Source: JAUNKE01 sp041853585
GTDB taxonomy: Bacteria > Bacillota > Clostridia > Peptostreptococcales > Filifactoraceae
Length of the DNA stretch: 59,313 nucleotides
Assembly (NCBI GenBank): GCA_041853585.1
Contig: JBGZSM010000029.1
Span: 1-59,313 of the forward strand
Direction: 5' to 3'
Shown here: positions 27,701 through 36,201 of the stretch, one piece after another
Layout: every line of letters starts with the position of its first letter
Numbering within the stretch: the first letter of the stretch is position 1
Program-made: the position numbers and the translations under genes
The notes under the pieces: generated by a model
Told to the model about the DNA's origin: nothing
Database searches by the model: none
What the model saw: only the letters and a program-made list of their open reading frames with translations

Positions 27701-30700
27701 AATCATCAAACTGCTTTCGATACTTCCTTTTTGTGGATAGTAACTCTCTTTGCTTCTTTCAAAGTCAATACCAAGTCGTCTCATTTTACTTTCTTCATCT
27801 TTAGTTACGACCGGTTTTAGATAGTTTTTGTTGACTTCAAACTTAGTAAGCATATTTCCGCCACTCTCTAAAGCTGCTATCATCTCATCGATAGGAAGCT
27901 CTCGTAGATTATTCATCGAAAGGTCTAATCGAACTTGAGTGATTGACGCCAACCTAATCATATTAGTATATAGAGCAGTTGGAATATATTCAAGTTGGTT
28001 ACTTTCAAGGTCAAGAGTTTCCAATCGTTTTAATTGGCTGAAACTGTCAGGAATTCTCTTGATCTCGTTGTGTTGAGCGGTGATCAATTTCAATTTTTTC
28101 ACACTGCCTAGACTTGAAGGTAAGCTTTTGAGCTTATTATAGTGTAGATGAACTTCTAGCAATCTTTCACTTCCAGCAAAGAATCCATCCGGAATTTCTT
28201 TTATGCTGTTTTCTTGTAAATAAAGATATTTTAATGCAGATAGATTTTTTAGCATTCCTGCCGGTACGGATGTGACACCTGAGTTCATGAAAGATACACT
28301 TTCAAGCTCAACATTCTTATCAAAGATTCCTTCAGGCAATGCTCCCAGTCTATTACCGTCAAAGTCGATATAATCCAGATTTACCAATTTATCGAATGTT
28401 CCAGGTTTAATTTCTTGGATTTCGTTTCCTCCAAGGTAGATTGCTTGCAATCCGGTTGCGTTTTGGAACACATCTTGTGGAAGACTTTTGATCTTACATC
28501 CATTGATGTTCAATACCTTTACCTTCGGTCCAAGATGTTTCAACAAACTGATATCATCAATCTTAATGCCCTCAAGATCGATAACATTGGAACGCATTTC
28601 TCCCGCAACCAAAGTTTTAATTCCTGTTGCATTATTTAACTCTTGTTCGCTGATTTTTCCGTCTTTGTCTGTATCGACATTGTTTTTGATCAATCCCTCG
28701 ATCAATCTCTTATGGCTTTCCTCTGCGTTTTTCTTAATGTCTTCCGGAAATTTGAAATCCGTCCAGCCTTTAATCACTTCTTCGTTAAATACGATGTCCG
28801 CTTTTTTATAGTTCGGATTGTCAAATTGTCCAACCTCTCCTTGGTTTCCACCCATCGGGCCACTTCCAAGGATTGCCACAACATGTCTTCCTGTCAATTC
28901 TTCTATGTCGAAAGTATATTCTGCAGAAGATTTTTCACCCTTAAATCCATGAGTGATATTTGTCGGCTGAACACTTTTGAAATTGTTTCCTGTCTTAACC
29001 GCGAAATCAAGCATTAGGTCAGCGGCTGTATGGTTCAACAATGTGATTGTTCTTTTGCCTCCGGATACTACTAATTTCGCACGAATGTCAAAGAATCCGC
29101 CAAAAGTTGAGATATCCGTTGTACTACCTTCCTTATAAGCTTGGTATGTCAATGTATATGTTCCATTCTCAAGCTTATCTCCGATTTTAATGTCCGGTAC
29201 TTTCGGTACATCTACTACATTCTTTTTAATCTGAGAGCCATCATTAAAACTGATGATAATTCCCATCTTATTGATATCTTGTACCGCGTATACCTTATCC
29301 AAAATGTCTTTTCTTTTGATCAGGATGGATGATGATCTCATTGTAAGATCTTCCGGTTTAACCTCAAAATCTTGTCCATCCAATTGGATTTTTACAATTC
29401 TGTTGTTCCAGAAATATGGAACCTCTTTTTCAAAGAAAATCCAGAATTCCTTATCTTCCTTGTCCACCTTCATCGACTCAATGACATGACCTTTGGCCAC
29501 TCCATCTTGTGGCGGATTCGGCTGCTGTGGTGGAGGTGGCGGTGTGGAGCTTCCATCATTAGTCAGTACGGAATCATCTGTGAAAGTGATTTTTACTGTA
29601 ATTTTATCTTTACTTCTAGCAGCTTTTGCAACATCCTCATCCGAAGTTGTTATATAACCATCATAACTACCTTTAAATACGGATGCTGCGAATGAAGAAC
29701 CGTTGATTTCGATCGTCTTCATCTGTTTATGAAGCGCTACCGAATCATTGATTCCGGTTATTCCTTTGAAGGTAATTTGAAGATCATTCGCAGAATATCC
29801 TGTTCCAAATCCTACAGAAATAATCTCGTGTTTTCCCGCAATACCTTGTCCCGGATTTGCCGGCGGTGGTGTTACCGCTCCATTACTCAAAACCGAGCCG
29901 TCATTAAATTCAATGATAACAATGATTGGCTCTTTACTTCTTGCCGCTTTTAAAACTTCAGCATTCGCTGTCTCAAGTCTTCCATCAAAGTTTCTGAAGA
30001 AAATTTTTGATGCTTCCTCAAATACAGTGCCATTGACTGTGACTTTGTTTATTTTTTGAGCATCTTTTGGATCCATTTGTTTGTCAAATTCAATGTGAAG
30101 CTGATTTTTCTGCCATCCTTGATCCTTTAGTACTTCCTTTATTTTATACTTCTTCGCAATCTCATCTCCAGGCTGTGCAGGTGGTGCAGGTGGCGGAGTC
30201 GGTGTTGATTTTTTCTTTACATAATACTCCAACTCAGATTTATCTTCAAAAACAATTTTGAAAGTCCATCCTGTTGAAACTTTTTCTTGTGCTTTACTGA
30301 TAACTTCCTGCTTTTTGATAATGAGCACTTTATTATCTTGAGCCTGAGCCAAGTCCGATGTTTTCAAAGCAAAAGAATCGTCATTCACTTTTACATGCTT
30401 TACTAGGCTTAGCTTAGAATTTAAAAGCTCTTTGTTTAAAGTGACTCTAATCTCTTTTGGATTTTCTTTGAGTTCTACATTCTTTATCTCGAATTTTTTT
30501 GCAAAATTTCCAGGCTCGTCAAAATCATCGTTCCAGTCAAGTAGCAAAATCGCATCAAAAGGCTTATTAAAACCTGATTGGTCAGTATCTAATTGATATT
30601 GAACCCTAATCTCAGTATCCTTTGTACTGTTTTTAGGTTGGATTTGCTCTGCCGGAATCAACATTTTATAAGAATCATACATATAATCTTTCACTGTTTC

Positions 30701-32401
30701 TGCAGATAACTTAGTATTTTTATCTTGATTATAGGACAATTCTTTGATTTTTGCAGTTTTATCATCACCAATCGGAGCTTGAGCCAATCGGATGATTACC
30801 TCATAAAACTTTTTGCCTTGTGTCTCTGTGGATTTTACAGGTTTTACTTTTATATCTCGGATTGCTTTGTTTGCAGGAGAAACCTTCGTTTTTCCAGTCT
30901 CAAGCATATAACCTTTAACTTCTCGCTCTTTGTCCTCTTCTTGCGGAGGCTGTGCAGGTCCTTTTGCTTTGTTTTTTAATACCGAACCATCAGTAAACCA
31001 AATTTCAAGCTCAAGTTCATCCAAGTTTCTCTTATTTACTTGATCCACAACTGCTTTAAATCCGTTCGAAAGCTGATCCTCATTCAACATTGAAGTCATA
31101 AAAGGAGTATCTTTCTGAGTAAAAGTTTTTCCATTTACTTTAAAATACTCAATTTTATCGTAATCCGCACGAACAATATTTTTATTAAGAGTGATGTTTA
31201 ATGTGTTAGAATCACCAAGTTCAATCTTCTTAATACTGTAGGTATTTCCGATTCCATCTTTTGGCTTTGGTGATGGCGGCTGAGTGCCTTCGTCTTCAAA
31301 TTGGAAGTCGTTATTCCAGTCAAGAATCAGAATTGCCGATTGTTTCATCGATTGTCCCTGTCCTAAGTCAATCGTAAATTCAAGCTCAATTTCAGTGTCT
31401 TCTGATGAATTGACAGGCGGCAATGCAAAAGCCGGATATAGAACAGCAAAAGTGCCTTCCTTATCAGCAACAAGCTTCGCTTCTTTCATCTCATTCATTG
31501 CTTTATAAGAAACACTCGTTATTTTCCCTTTTATATTCCCTTTTGAAATTTCATTAAACTTAACAAGAATATCCACAAAGTCCATCCCCGGTGACCCTGA
31601 TTTGGACGCTCTAGTATGAATTTCAGAAACTAAGGCATCATGTGCCATAGATTTTTTCTTTTTATCTGTTTTGTTTGCCAAATAACCTTTTACAGTTCTT
31701 TCTAATTGAACCGGTGGCTTCGGCTTCTTTGTTGCCGGAGGCGGTGCCGGATCTGTATTAAAATCTCGTGGTTTATAATCAGAGTCTTGATATTCTGAAG
31801 TGGATCCATCATCAAAAATAATTTCTACTCTATGATATTCGCGCTTTTTAAAATCATTAACTGCTCTTTCTCCTTCAGGATATGCTGCAGCGATACCAAG
31901 TTTTTTCCCTTCAAATAAGAAAAAGTTTTTGTAGCCGTTACCTTCTTCTTCAAGTTCGTAACTAACCTCATCAATTAAAACTTGAGTTATCTTAGTTTTG
32001 ACGATGCTGTCAAGACTTAACTCCCCATCATAAGACAATCTCATAATGATACTCTCTTTTGTCGCATCTACTCCCGGGATTGGTTCTCCTAGCTCGTCTA
32101 GAACAATATCTTTGATCCTAAATCGATCTCCTATTTTTTCCTCATCCCCTAGTTGTGATGCCTGAGTATCTAAAGCGACTATTTTAAGAACAGCCCCTGC
32201 GATTTCTTCGGTTCTTTCCACCGAGTTATCGCTCACATTCTGAGCATCCGACGGTACATCCGTACGAATTGGGTCGATATTTGAGCCTTGAACCCCTATA
32301 GCCTCATCTGCATAACTCGCAAAAGAGCTTGGGAACACGGTCGTGCATAAAATCGACACCAAAAGCAACATTGATGTACACTTTTTGATAAAATTACCCA
32401 C
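24728..32401 (-). CDS. Giant Shr/IlsA-like surface hemoglobin/heme receptor (HID, NEAT, EF-hand, LRR, SLH)
   Basis: The 2557-residue protein begins with a signal peptide (1-32). Domains by inspection: HID-like repeats at about 93-205, 387-478, 637-728, 751-845, 856-950 and 970-1062; NEAT-like domains at 237-362 and 494-623; a more typical NEAT at 1078-1206; an EF-hand at 1240-1254 (DTDKDGKISEQE); leucine-rich repeats at about 1290-1525; an unassigned region at 1560-1710; four more NEAT-like domains at 1721-1840, 1850-1968, 1984-2122 and 2160-2275; a Gly/Pro hinge; and three SLH motifs (2374-2557) that would tether it to wall polymer. Shr of Streptococcus pyogenes has HID, NEAT and LRR modules, and Bacillus cereus IlsA has NEAT, LRR and SLH; this combines both. 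The start is GTG 32401 after GAGGAGGT. It lies 98 bases after the heme ABC ATPase gene. Predicted role: capture of hemoglobin and heme. Confidence 0.88.
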   Translation of the reverse strand: MGNFIKKCTSMLLLVSILCTTVFPSSFASYADEAIGVQGSNIDPIRTDVPSDAQNVSDNSVERTEEIAGAVLKIVALDTQASQLGDEEKIGDRFRIKDIVLDELGEPIPGVDATKESIIMRLSYDGELSLDSIVKTKITQVLIDEVSYELEEEGNGYKNFFLFEGKKLGIAAAYPEGERAVNDFKKREYHRVEIIFDDGSTSEYQDSDYKPRDFNTDPAPPPATKKPKPPVQLERTVKGYLANKTDKKKKSMAHDALVSEIHTRASKSGSPGMDFVDILVKFNEISKGNIKGKITSVSYKAMNEMKEAKLVADKEGTFAVLYPAFALPPVNSSEDTEIELEFTIDLGQGQSMKQSAILILDWNNDFQFEDEGTQPPSPKPKDGIGNTYSIKKIELGDSNTLNITLNKNIVRADYDKIEYFKVNGKTFTQKDTPFMTSMLNEDQLSNGFKAVVDQVNKRNLDELELEIWFTDGSVLKNKAKGPAQPPQEEDKEREVKGYMLETGKTKVSPANKAIRDIKVKPVKSTETQGKKFYEVIIRLAQAPIGDDKTAKIKELSYNQDKNTKLSAETVKDYMYDSYKMLIPAEQIQPKNSTKDTEIRVQYQLDTDQSGFNKPFDAILLLDWNDDFDEPGNFAKKFEIKNVELKENPKEIRVTLNKELLNSKLSLVKHVKVNDDSFALKTSDLAQAQDNKVLIIKKQEVISKAQEKVSTGWTFKIVFEDKSELEYYVKKKSTPTPPPAPPAQPGDEIAKKYKIKEVLKDQGWQKNQLHIEFDKQMDPKDAQKINKVTVNGTVFEEASKIFFRNFDGRLETANAEVLKAARSKEPIIVIIEFNDGSVLSNGAVTPPPANPGQGIAGKHEIISVGFGTGYSANDLQITFKGITGINDSVALHKQMKTIEINGSSFAASVFKGSYDGYITTSDEDVAKAARSKDKITVKITFTDDSVLTNDGSSTPPPPPQQPNPPQDGVAKGHVIESMKVDKEDKEFWIFFEKEVPYFWNNRIVKIQLDGQDFEVKPEDLTMRSSSILIKRKDILDKVYAVQDINKMGIIISFNDGSQIKKNVVDVPKVPDIKIGDKLENGTYTLTYQAYKEGSTTDISTFGGFFDIRAKLVVSGGKRTITLLNHTAADLMLDFAVKTGNNFKSVQPTNITHGFKGEKSSAEYTFDIEELTGRHVVAILGSGPMGGNQGEVGQFDNPNYKKADIVFNEEVIKGWTDFKFPEDIKKNAEESHKRLIEGLIKNNVDTDKDGKISEQELNNATGIKTLVAGEMRSNVIDLEGIKIDDISLLKHLGPKVKVLNINGCKIKSLPQDVFQNATGLQAIYLGGNEIQEIKPGTFDKLVNLDYIDFDGNRLGALPEGIFDKNVELESVSFMNSGVTSVPAGMLKNLSALKYLYLQENSIKEIPDGFFAGSERLLEVHLHYNKLKSLPSSLGSVKKLKLITAQHNEIKRIPDSFSQLKRLETLDLESNQLEYIPTALYTNMIRLASITQVRLDLSMNNLRELPIDEMIAALESGGNMLTKFEVNKNYLKPVVTKDEESKMRRLGIDFERSKESYYPQKGSIESSLMISNGTIQLSQEFDILELYYWDQGDSSYYGGKEEFKSKEEFLKYLLGEGRDYHKVDRGLDRDVAIQTILNKKGVKWEVETIIMKNGHELSRTTSKNNAKEGLKQTFQDASMKTGDKYTLTKRLNVKGVFGWALALENTVEGTATGNAQPPNTNEKTVKVQVHKFGTSEASVANQAINPNAKIVNKNGKFEYTVEFKPLKVVSAEGNIIKFSVDINGELKEITETPATTSGYTKAYTFTLDKESKKVDVVFEADVMNQFNGNKPNPQKAHLVFGDENTQPQPKKDRMIKAYILKENEDKPSMANKALVHDVELKAIGNEYEVKLQFNDMTMGSITAGVDSLSVTLDANKIEATKVAKGVFTFKMPASMVKGENVSEDTKLPIEFTAKGNGFDKQYKATLLLDWNKDYKLPNEEMPLDGRKIPAQILTADGKKVSMAGKALEGITVKPSDKTSGPFKLVTMTFKFKELQMKKTNATINALSSATAKAGVKTLEVKVRDKWMQATPVDGQNGTFTLEMFENVIQDEQSLEDTKFAIRITTDVQIPGHTEPQEAMLVLDWNGDLKVDDQDNVITPPAPPVPPTPPPGGGSGGSGSSQETMTVSVWMKKKSDGTVSMGNRALNPYAKVVRDGSRYTYTITLNPIQIEFGGQKFEGEVSNIQLIDPPAGLSYQSVGNSKEYSFELNERVPQVLVSFEVDGAAFMGTQEAYIVFDWNGNNSAPNGGQPGAPGGGGGGINIPENLVPLAGPSQSEKDIEAKAIRIINNKDTEKFKRYYKPETIKAIMKALESYQNKEKDSLQKLEAALEVARLERITSILSVGYMSGYPNRQFRPDNKITRAEVSAMFMELIEDEAKEKVAFKDVKDGLWYSEAANKMVSLGYIRMNGEGMFAPDKAITRAEYAYILAKLKKLPTSDKKIKDVPEDHWAADAIASCIEAGIIAGYNDGTFRPDREITRAEAVAMMSRAFDITSNVKGKKAYNDVSKKHWAYDVIMTASKN

Positions 32402-32499
32402 GTTTACCTCCTCAAAAAATTTTTATTTATAGTATCAGCTGATGCTGTGATACCCTATTTAATAATCTTGATACAGAATTTCAGAAGCTCTGTCACACC

Positions 32500-33255
32500 C
32501 TATATCACAACATAAGGTTTGCCTTCAAACATCGTTGTGCGTAAAGGTATTTGATAGAGCGACGAAATATTTTCTTCATTGATTACCTCTTCCGGTTTTC
32601 CATAGAAGAGCAGCTCTCCATTTTTTAATCCGACAAGATAATCGGAATATTGTAAGGCTTGATTGATATCATGCAATACCATCACGATGCTCAATCCGAA
32701 ATCCCGATTCAGCGATTTTATCAGTTCCAACAATTCCACTTGATATCGAACATCAAGATAGGTTGTCGGCTCATCCAAAAAAATCATCTCGCTTTTTTGA
32801 GCTAAAGCCATCGCAATCCAAACACGCTGTCTTTGTCCCCCGGACAAGGAAACTACCGGCTCCGAAGCAATCTCTTTTAAATTCGTAACCTCCAGACTCC
32901 ATTCAATCGCTTCATCATCTTCTTTTGTCGCTTGCTGCATCATTTTAATATGCGGCGTTCGACCATAACTGACCAATTCTCGAACCATAATATTTCCGGT
33001 AACCCTGTTTTGCTGATGCACAATGGCTATTTTTTTCGCGAAATCCCTTCTCTTGAGATGAAAAATATTTTCTTCATCCAACATAATCAATCCTCTTTGA
33101 GGTCTCAAATTTCGAGTACATAATTTGAATAAAGTGGTTTTTCCGCTACCATTCGCACCTAATAATGTAGTAATTTTTCCTTTTTCAAAAGACAGACTTA
33201 AGTTGTTTAAAATCTGTTTTTTCCCATAACTGAAATTCAGATGTCTAATTTCCAT
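32500..33255 (-). CDS. Heme-type ABC transporter ATPase (HtsC/FecE-like)
   Basis: The 251-residue protein is a FecE/BtuD-type ATPase. Walker A is GANGSGKTT (residue 33 on), the signature is LSGGQRQRV (near 137), Walker B is MIFLDEPTTYLD, and the switch histidine lies in MVLHDIN. It should power the adjacent permease. The ATG at 33255 lies inside the permease gene (11-base overlap) with GGAGG upstream, so translation is coupled. FecE-type ATPases serve iron-siderophore, cobalamin or heme permeases; the Shp-type and heme-lipoprotein neighbours point to heme. Confidence 0.88.
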   Translation of the reverse strand: MEIRHLNFSYGKKQILNNLSLSFEKGKITTLLGANGSGKTTLFKLCTRNLRPQRGLIMLDEENIFHLKRRDFAKKIAIVHQQNRVTGNIMVRELVSYGRTPHIKMMQQATKEDDEAIEWSLEVTNLKEIASEPVVSLSGGQRQRVWIAMALAQKSEMIFLDEPTTYLDVRYQVELLELIKSLNRDFGLSIVMVLHDINQALQYSDYLVGLKNGELLFYGKPEEVINEENISSLYQIPLRTTMFEGKPYVVI

Positions 33256-34261
33256 AACTTTTACCTCCTATCTTCAACAAGAGGATAAAAAACGGTCCGC
33301 CTACCATCGCCATAATTACAGCAGCCGGTATCTCATAAGGATAAGCTATTGTTCTTCCCATCGTATCGCTGAGCAAAAGTATCCACGCTCCGAAGAAGGC
33401 GGAAAAAGGAATCAACACTTTGTGATTGGATCCTACGATCAACCGACCGATATGCGGAACAAGAAGTCCTAGAAAACCTATGATTCCTACAATCGATGTT
33501 GTAACCGAGGCTAATATGATTGCAATGAGCGCTACTAAAAATCGATCTCTATTCACATTGACCCCCAGCCCTCGAGCCGTTTGGTCATCTAAACTCAACA
33601 AATTACAAGTTCTTGCCGTGAACAAAGAAATAAACAGTCCTATTCCTACATAGACGAGTAAAAGCCACACATCCGTCCAACTCTTTTGAACAATATTCCC
33701 TTGAACGATGGATTGGGTGACGCTTGCCCCTGCTCCGCTCATCGCTGCCAGACCTTGTGCAATTCCCATAAAAGTCATATTCAACGCGACGCCTACAAGT
33801 ATCAAACGGGTTGGAATGACACCTCCATCCCAAGCCAATGAGTAAATCAATAGATACGCTACCAAACCTCCGATAACGGAAATGAGCGGTATGCTGAAAT
33901 ACAAAGCGGGAAACAGACCGGTTATAATCACTCCGACAAGTGCCGCAGCAGAAGATATCCCTATAATTCCCGGGTCGGTTAGCGGATTTTTCATCACCGC
34001 CTGAAGCATAGTTCCCGATACCGCCAACGCAGCTCCTCCAAGCATCGCAATGATAATTCTTGGGAAACGAACATCATATATGGTGGCAACATCCGGGTCA
34101 TATTCAACAAATAGCCCCCGTATCATACGCATCGGGCCAATCGGTAAACTTCCCAAATTGACGGATAGAAAAAATAATCCTAACAGCAGCAAAACAATTA
34201 TAAGGAAAGCCATTGCAATCTGAATGTATGATTTGGGTTTATTGAGCGAACTATTTTTCAT
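33245..34261 (-). CDS. Heme-type ABC transporter permease (HtsB/IsdF-like, FecCD family)
   Basis: The 338-residue protein has about ten membrane helices and the FecCD family signatures: RFPRIIIAMLGGAALAVSG near residue 75, the GIIGISSAA loop, and the cytoplasmic coupling motif with GLLVPHIGR near residue 275. It would form the homodimeric channel with the ATPase encoded next. The ATG at 34261 is preceded by GGAGG and overlaps the lipoprotein gene by 11 bases. A longer reading from 34312 has no ribosome-binding site. Substrate heme is inferred from the neighbours. Confidence 0.88.
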   Translation of the reverse strand: MKNSSLNKPKSYIQIAMAFLIIVLLLLGLFFLSVNLGSLPIGPMRMIRGLFVEYDPDVATIYDVRFPRIIIAMLGGAALAVSGTMLQAVMKNPLTDPGIIGISSAAALVGVIITGLFPALYFSIPLISVIGGLVAYLLIYSLAWDGGVIPTRLILVGVALNMTFMGIAQGLAAMSGAGASVTQSIVQGNIVQKSWTDVWLLLVYVGIGLFISLFTARTCNLLSLDDQTARGLGVNVNRDRFLVALIAIILASVTTSIVGIIGFLGLLVPHIGRLIVGSNHKVLIPFSAFFGAWILLLSDTMGRTIAYPYEIPAAVIMAMVGGPFFILLLKIGGKSYGN

Positions 34262-35198
34262 AAAGAAATTCCTCCAAATCTTCCAGTGCCTCCGGATAAT
34301 TAAATTTTGCACTCATACCGAATTTATTATGCTCCAAATCGAATACTTTATTTTCCTGCACAGCTTTAAAATGTTTCCAGTTGTTATTTTCCTTAAATTC
34401 CTTTGCGAACATTTCCATCACATCATCCGGCAATGCGTGAGCCGTTCTCAAAATAATATCCGGCTCCCTTTTCAACATGTCTTCAATATTAACATTCAAA
34501 AAAGGTCTGCTCTGCTCATCCGAATACACATTGATGCCGCCCGCCAATTTCACAAGGCTTCCTACATAAGAATGCTCCGTGGCAACCACATACGAGCCTG
34601 GCAATCCCATCAATATCAACACCTTTTTCTTTTCTTTTCCCTGATTTCTGGATTGAAAAGATTTCATATAGTCTTCATATTCTTTGATTAAAGCCGATGC
34701 CTCTTTTTCTCTATTCAACAGTTTTCCTAAGTCTTCAATACTTTGATACATTCCGGGGATATTGTTCAGATTGATAAATCCGTACTCCACATTCGCTTGG
34801 TCATATTTTGGTTTTAAATCCGCCACAAGACTTACCGGACTGAAAACATAACTCGGCTCCAGCGACCTTATTATTTCAATGTCCGGGTTCATAGCAGAAC
34901 CTACCCTTGTTGCGTTTTTATAAGCATCCGGTATCTCATCCACATCACTTGCCGGTATTCCGACCAAATCCACTTTAAGCTTCTCCATCAAAAAAACGGT
35001 AGCCATTGAAGTGACCACTATTCTTTTTTCGGTCTGCGGCCATTCTTTTGTATTATCCACTTTTGCCGTTGATTTCGAAATTGTATCTACGGAATTTGCA
35101 CCGCTCTTTTGATCAACGCATCCGCTGAAAATGACCACGCCTATACTCAGCAAAGCAACCAAGCTTACCAAACGACTAATTCTTCTTACTGAAGCCAT
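34251..35198 (-). CDS. Heme-binding ABC transporter lipoprotein (HtsA/IsdE-like)
   Basis: The 315-residue lipoprotein has a signal peptide ending in the lipobox VIFSGC (Cys27). It folds as a class III substrate-binding protein with two lobes joined by a helix. The residues that ligate heme in HtsA and IsdE appear conserved: Met71 in FLMEKLKVDLVG and His254 in RTAHALPDD. This argues for heme rather than siderophore. The start ATG 35198 follows GGGAGG located inside the end of the Shp-type gene, giving a 23-base overlap and tight coupling. It should take heme from the surface proteins and deliver it to the permease. Confidence 0.88.
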   Translation of the reverse strand: MASVRRISRLVSLVALLSIGVVIFSGCVDQKSGANSVDTISKSTAKVDNTKEWPQTEKRIVVTSMATVFLMEKLKVDLVGIPASDVDEIPDAYKNATRVGSAMNPDIEIIRSLEPSYVFSPVSLVADLKPKYDQANVEYGFINLNNIPGMYQSIEDLGKLLNREKEASALIKEYEDYMKSFQSRNQGKEKKKVLILMGLPGSYVVATEHSYVGSLVKLAGGINVYSDEQSRPFLNVNIEDMLKREPDIILRTAHALPDDVMEMFAKEFKENNNWKHFKAVQENKVFDLEHNKFGMSAKFNYPEALEDLEEFLYEK

Positions 35199-36186
35199 AT
35201 AATTTTGCCTCCCTATAGTCATTGGTTCTTCTTAAAATATAAAAATAAATCATACCACCAATGCCACTGAATAAAACAAGACCGGACAAGATGCCCAAGA
35301 CGACAAACAACGAACCGATGGCAAGCAGGGTTATCGGGCCGTACGAGCTATCCCCTTTTTTCATATCTTCCCCATCCATATTATGAGCTCTCTCATGTTC
35401 TCCCTCCAATATTGGGTCTCCCTTCATCAACAATCCATGGTTTTCATCCACAGTGATGTTTATTTTATCTTTATCTTGAGCGCTTTCTGTTTGCTCATTT
35501 TCTTTTTCAACATTATTTACAGAATCATCTTGCGGAATCTCTGTCTCCTGATTATCAACCGCATTTTGATTTTCCGATTGCTCTTCTTTTGCAATTACCG
35601 GATTTTGCTCTAAAGAGATGTTCTCATCTTTTTTTGAAGGATCTACTGACACTACAAAATCCGTATTCCCTTCCACCAGTTCGTTCAGCCTGCCATAAAA
35701 AATTACCGGCCTGCCCATCGCCTTCACATAGGCTTCCAAACGAATAATGCTGTTCTTGGCGGGCATCGGGATTCTGAAATCAACCGTATTCGCTCCCCTT
35801 TTCATTTCTTTCGGACTAACCAAATGAAAATTACTTTCACCCGATTTCTGTATGCTTACCTTATAAGATTCAATTTGGTCCATCATGTGTAACCGGAAGG
35901 AGCCGAATATCTGCCCATCGGAATCCACCTCAACTAATGCTTGGGGATCCAACACGGATTCCGTCATGCCTTGTCCGATGGCAACATCATTGCCGCTATC
36001 TTCCACAACACCGGTAACAGGATGTGCATAATGGGCGGTTACGGACGCAATTTCTATGGAATCTGCAAAACCATATTGCACAGATAAAGCCCCATAGAAT
36101 ACAAACAACGATACCACAAAATAAATCATCGGATTCGCTATCAATCGCTCTCTTTTCTTTTTCATAATGTAATCTCTCATCTGCAT
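35176..36186 (-). CDS. Shp-type heme-binding cell-surface protein
   Basis: The 336-residue protein (from ATG 36186) has a hydrophobic N-terminal signal (about 16-42), a Shp-type heme-binding domain (about 44-172), an acidic Asn/Gln/Glu-rich stalk (about 180-275) and a C-terminal membrane helix (about 285-312) with a basic tail. The domain shows AHYAHPVTGVVEDSG, GQGMTESVLDPQALVEV and VKAMGRPVIFYGRLN, the pattern of Streptococcus Shp. Shp binds heme through two methionines; Met74 and Met157 are the obvious counterparts. In streptococci Shp passes heme to the HtsA lipoprotein, whose homologue follows here. ATG 36165 is an alternative start; neither has a strong ribosome-binding site. The C-terminal anchor is a membrane helix, as in Shp. 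Confidence 0.88.
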   Translation of the reverse strand: MQMRDYIMKKKRERLIANPMIYFVVSLFVFYGALSVQYGFADSIEIASVTAHYAHPVTGVVEDSGNDVAIGQGMTESVLDPQALVEVDSDGQIFGSFRLHMMDQIESYKVSIQKSGESNFHLVSPKEMKRGANTVDFRIPMPAKNSIIRLEAYVKAMGRPVIFYGRLNELVEGNTDFVVSVDPSKKDENISLEQNPVIAKEEQSENQNAVDNQETEIPQDDSVNNVEKENEQTESAQDKDKINITVDENHGLLMKGDPILEGEHERAHNMDGEDMKKGDSSYGPITLLAIGSLFVVLGILSGLVLFSGIGGMIYFYILRRTNDYREAKLYGFSKKN

Positions 36187-36201
36187 TTTTCTTTATTGAA
36201 T

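Noticed and set aside
24728..32401. CRISPR-like or tandem DNA repeats
   Set aside because: The repetition is at the protein-domain level with strong divergence at DNA level; no short regular repeats and spacers are present anywhere in the window.
32500..35198. Siderophore or cobalamin ABC importer as the substrate class
   Set aside because: The lipoprotein keeps the Met and His positions of HtsA/IsdE and lies directly after a Shp-type gene, which favours heme.
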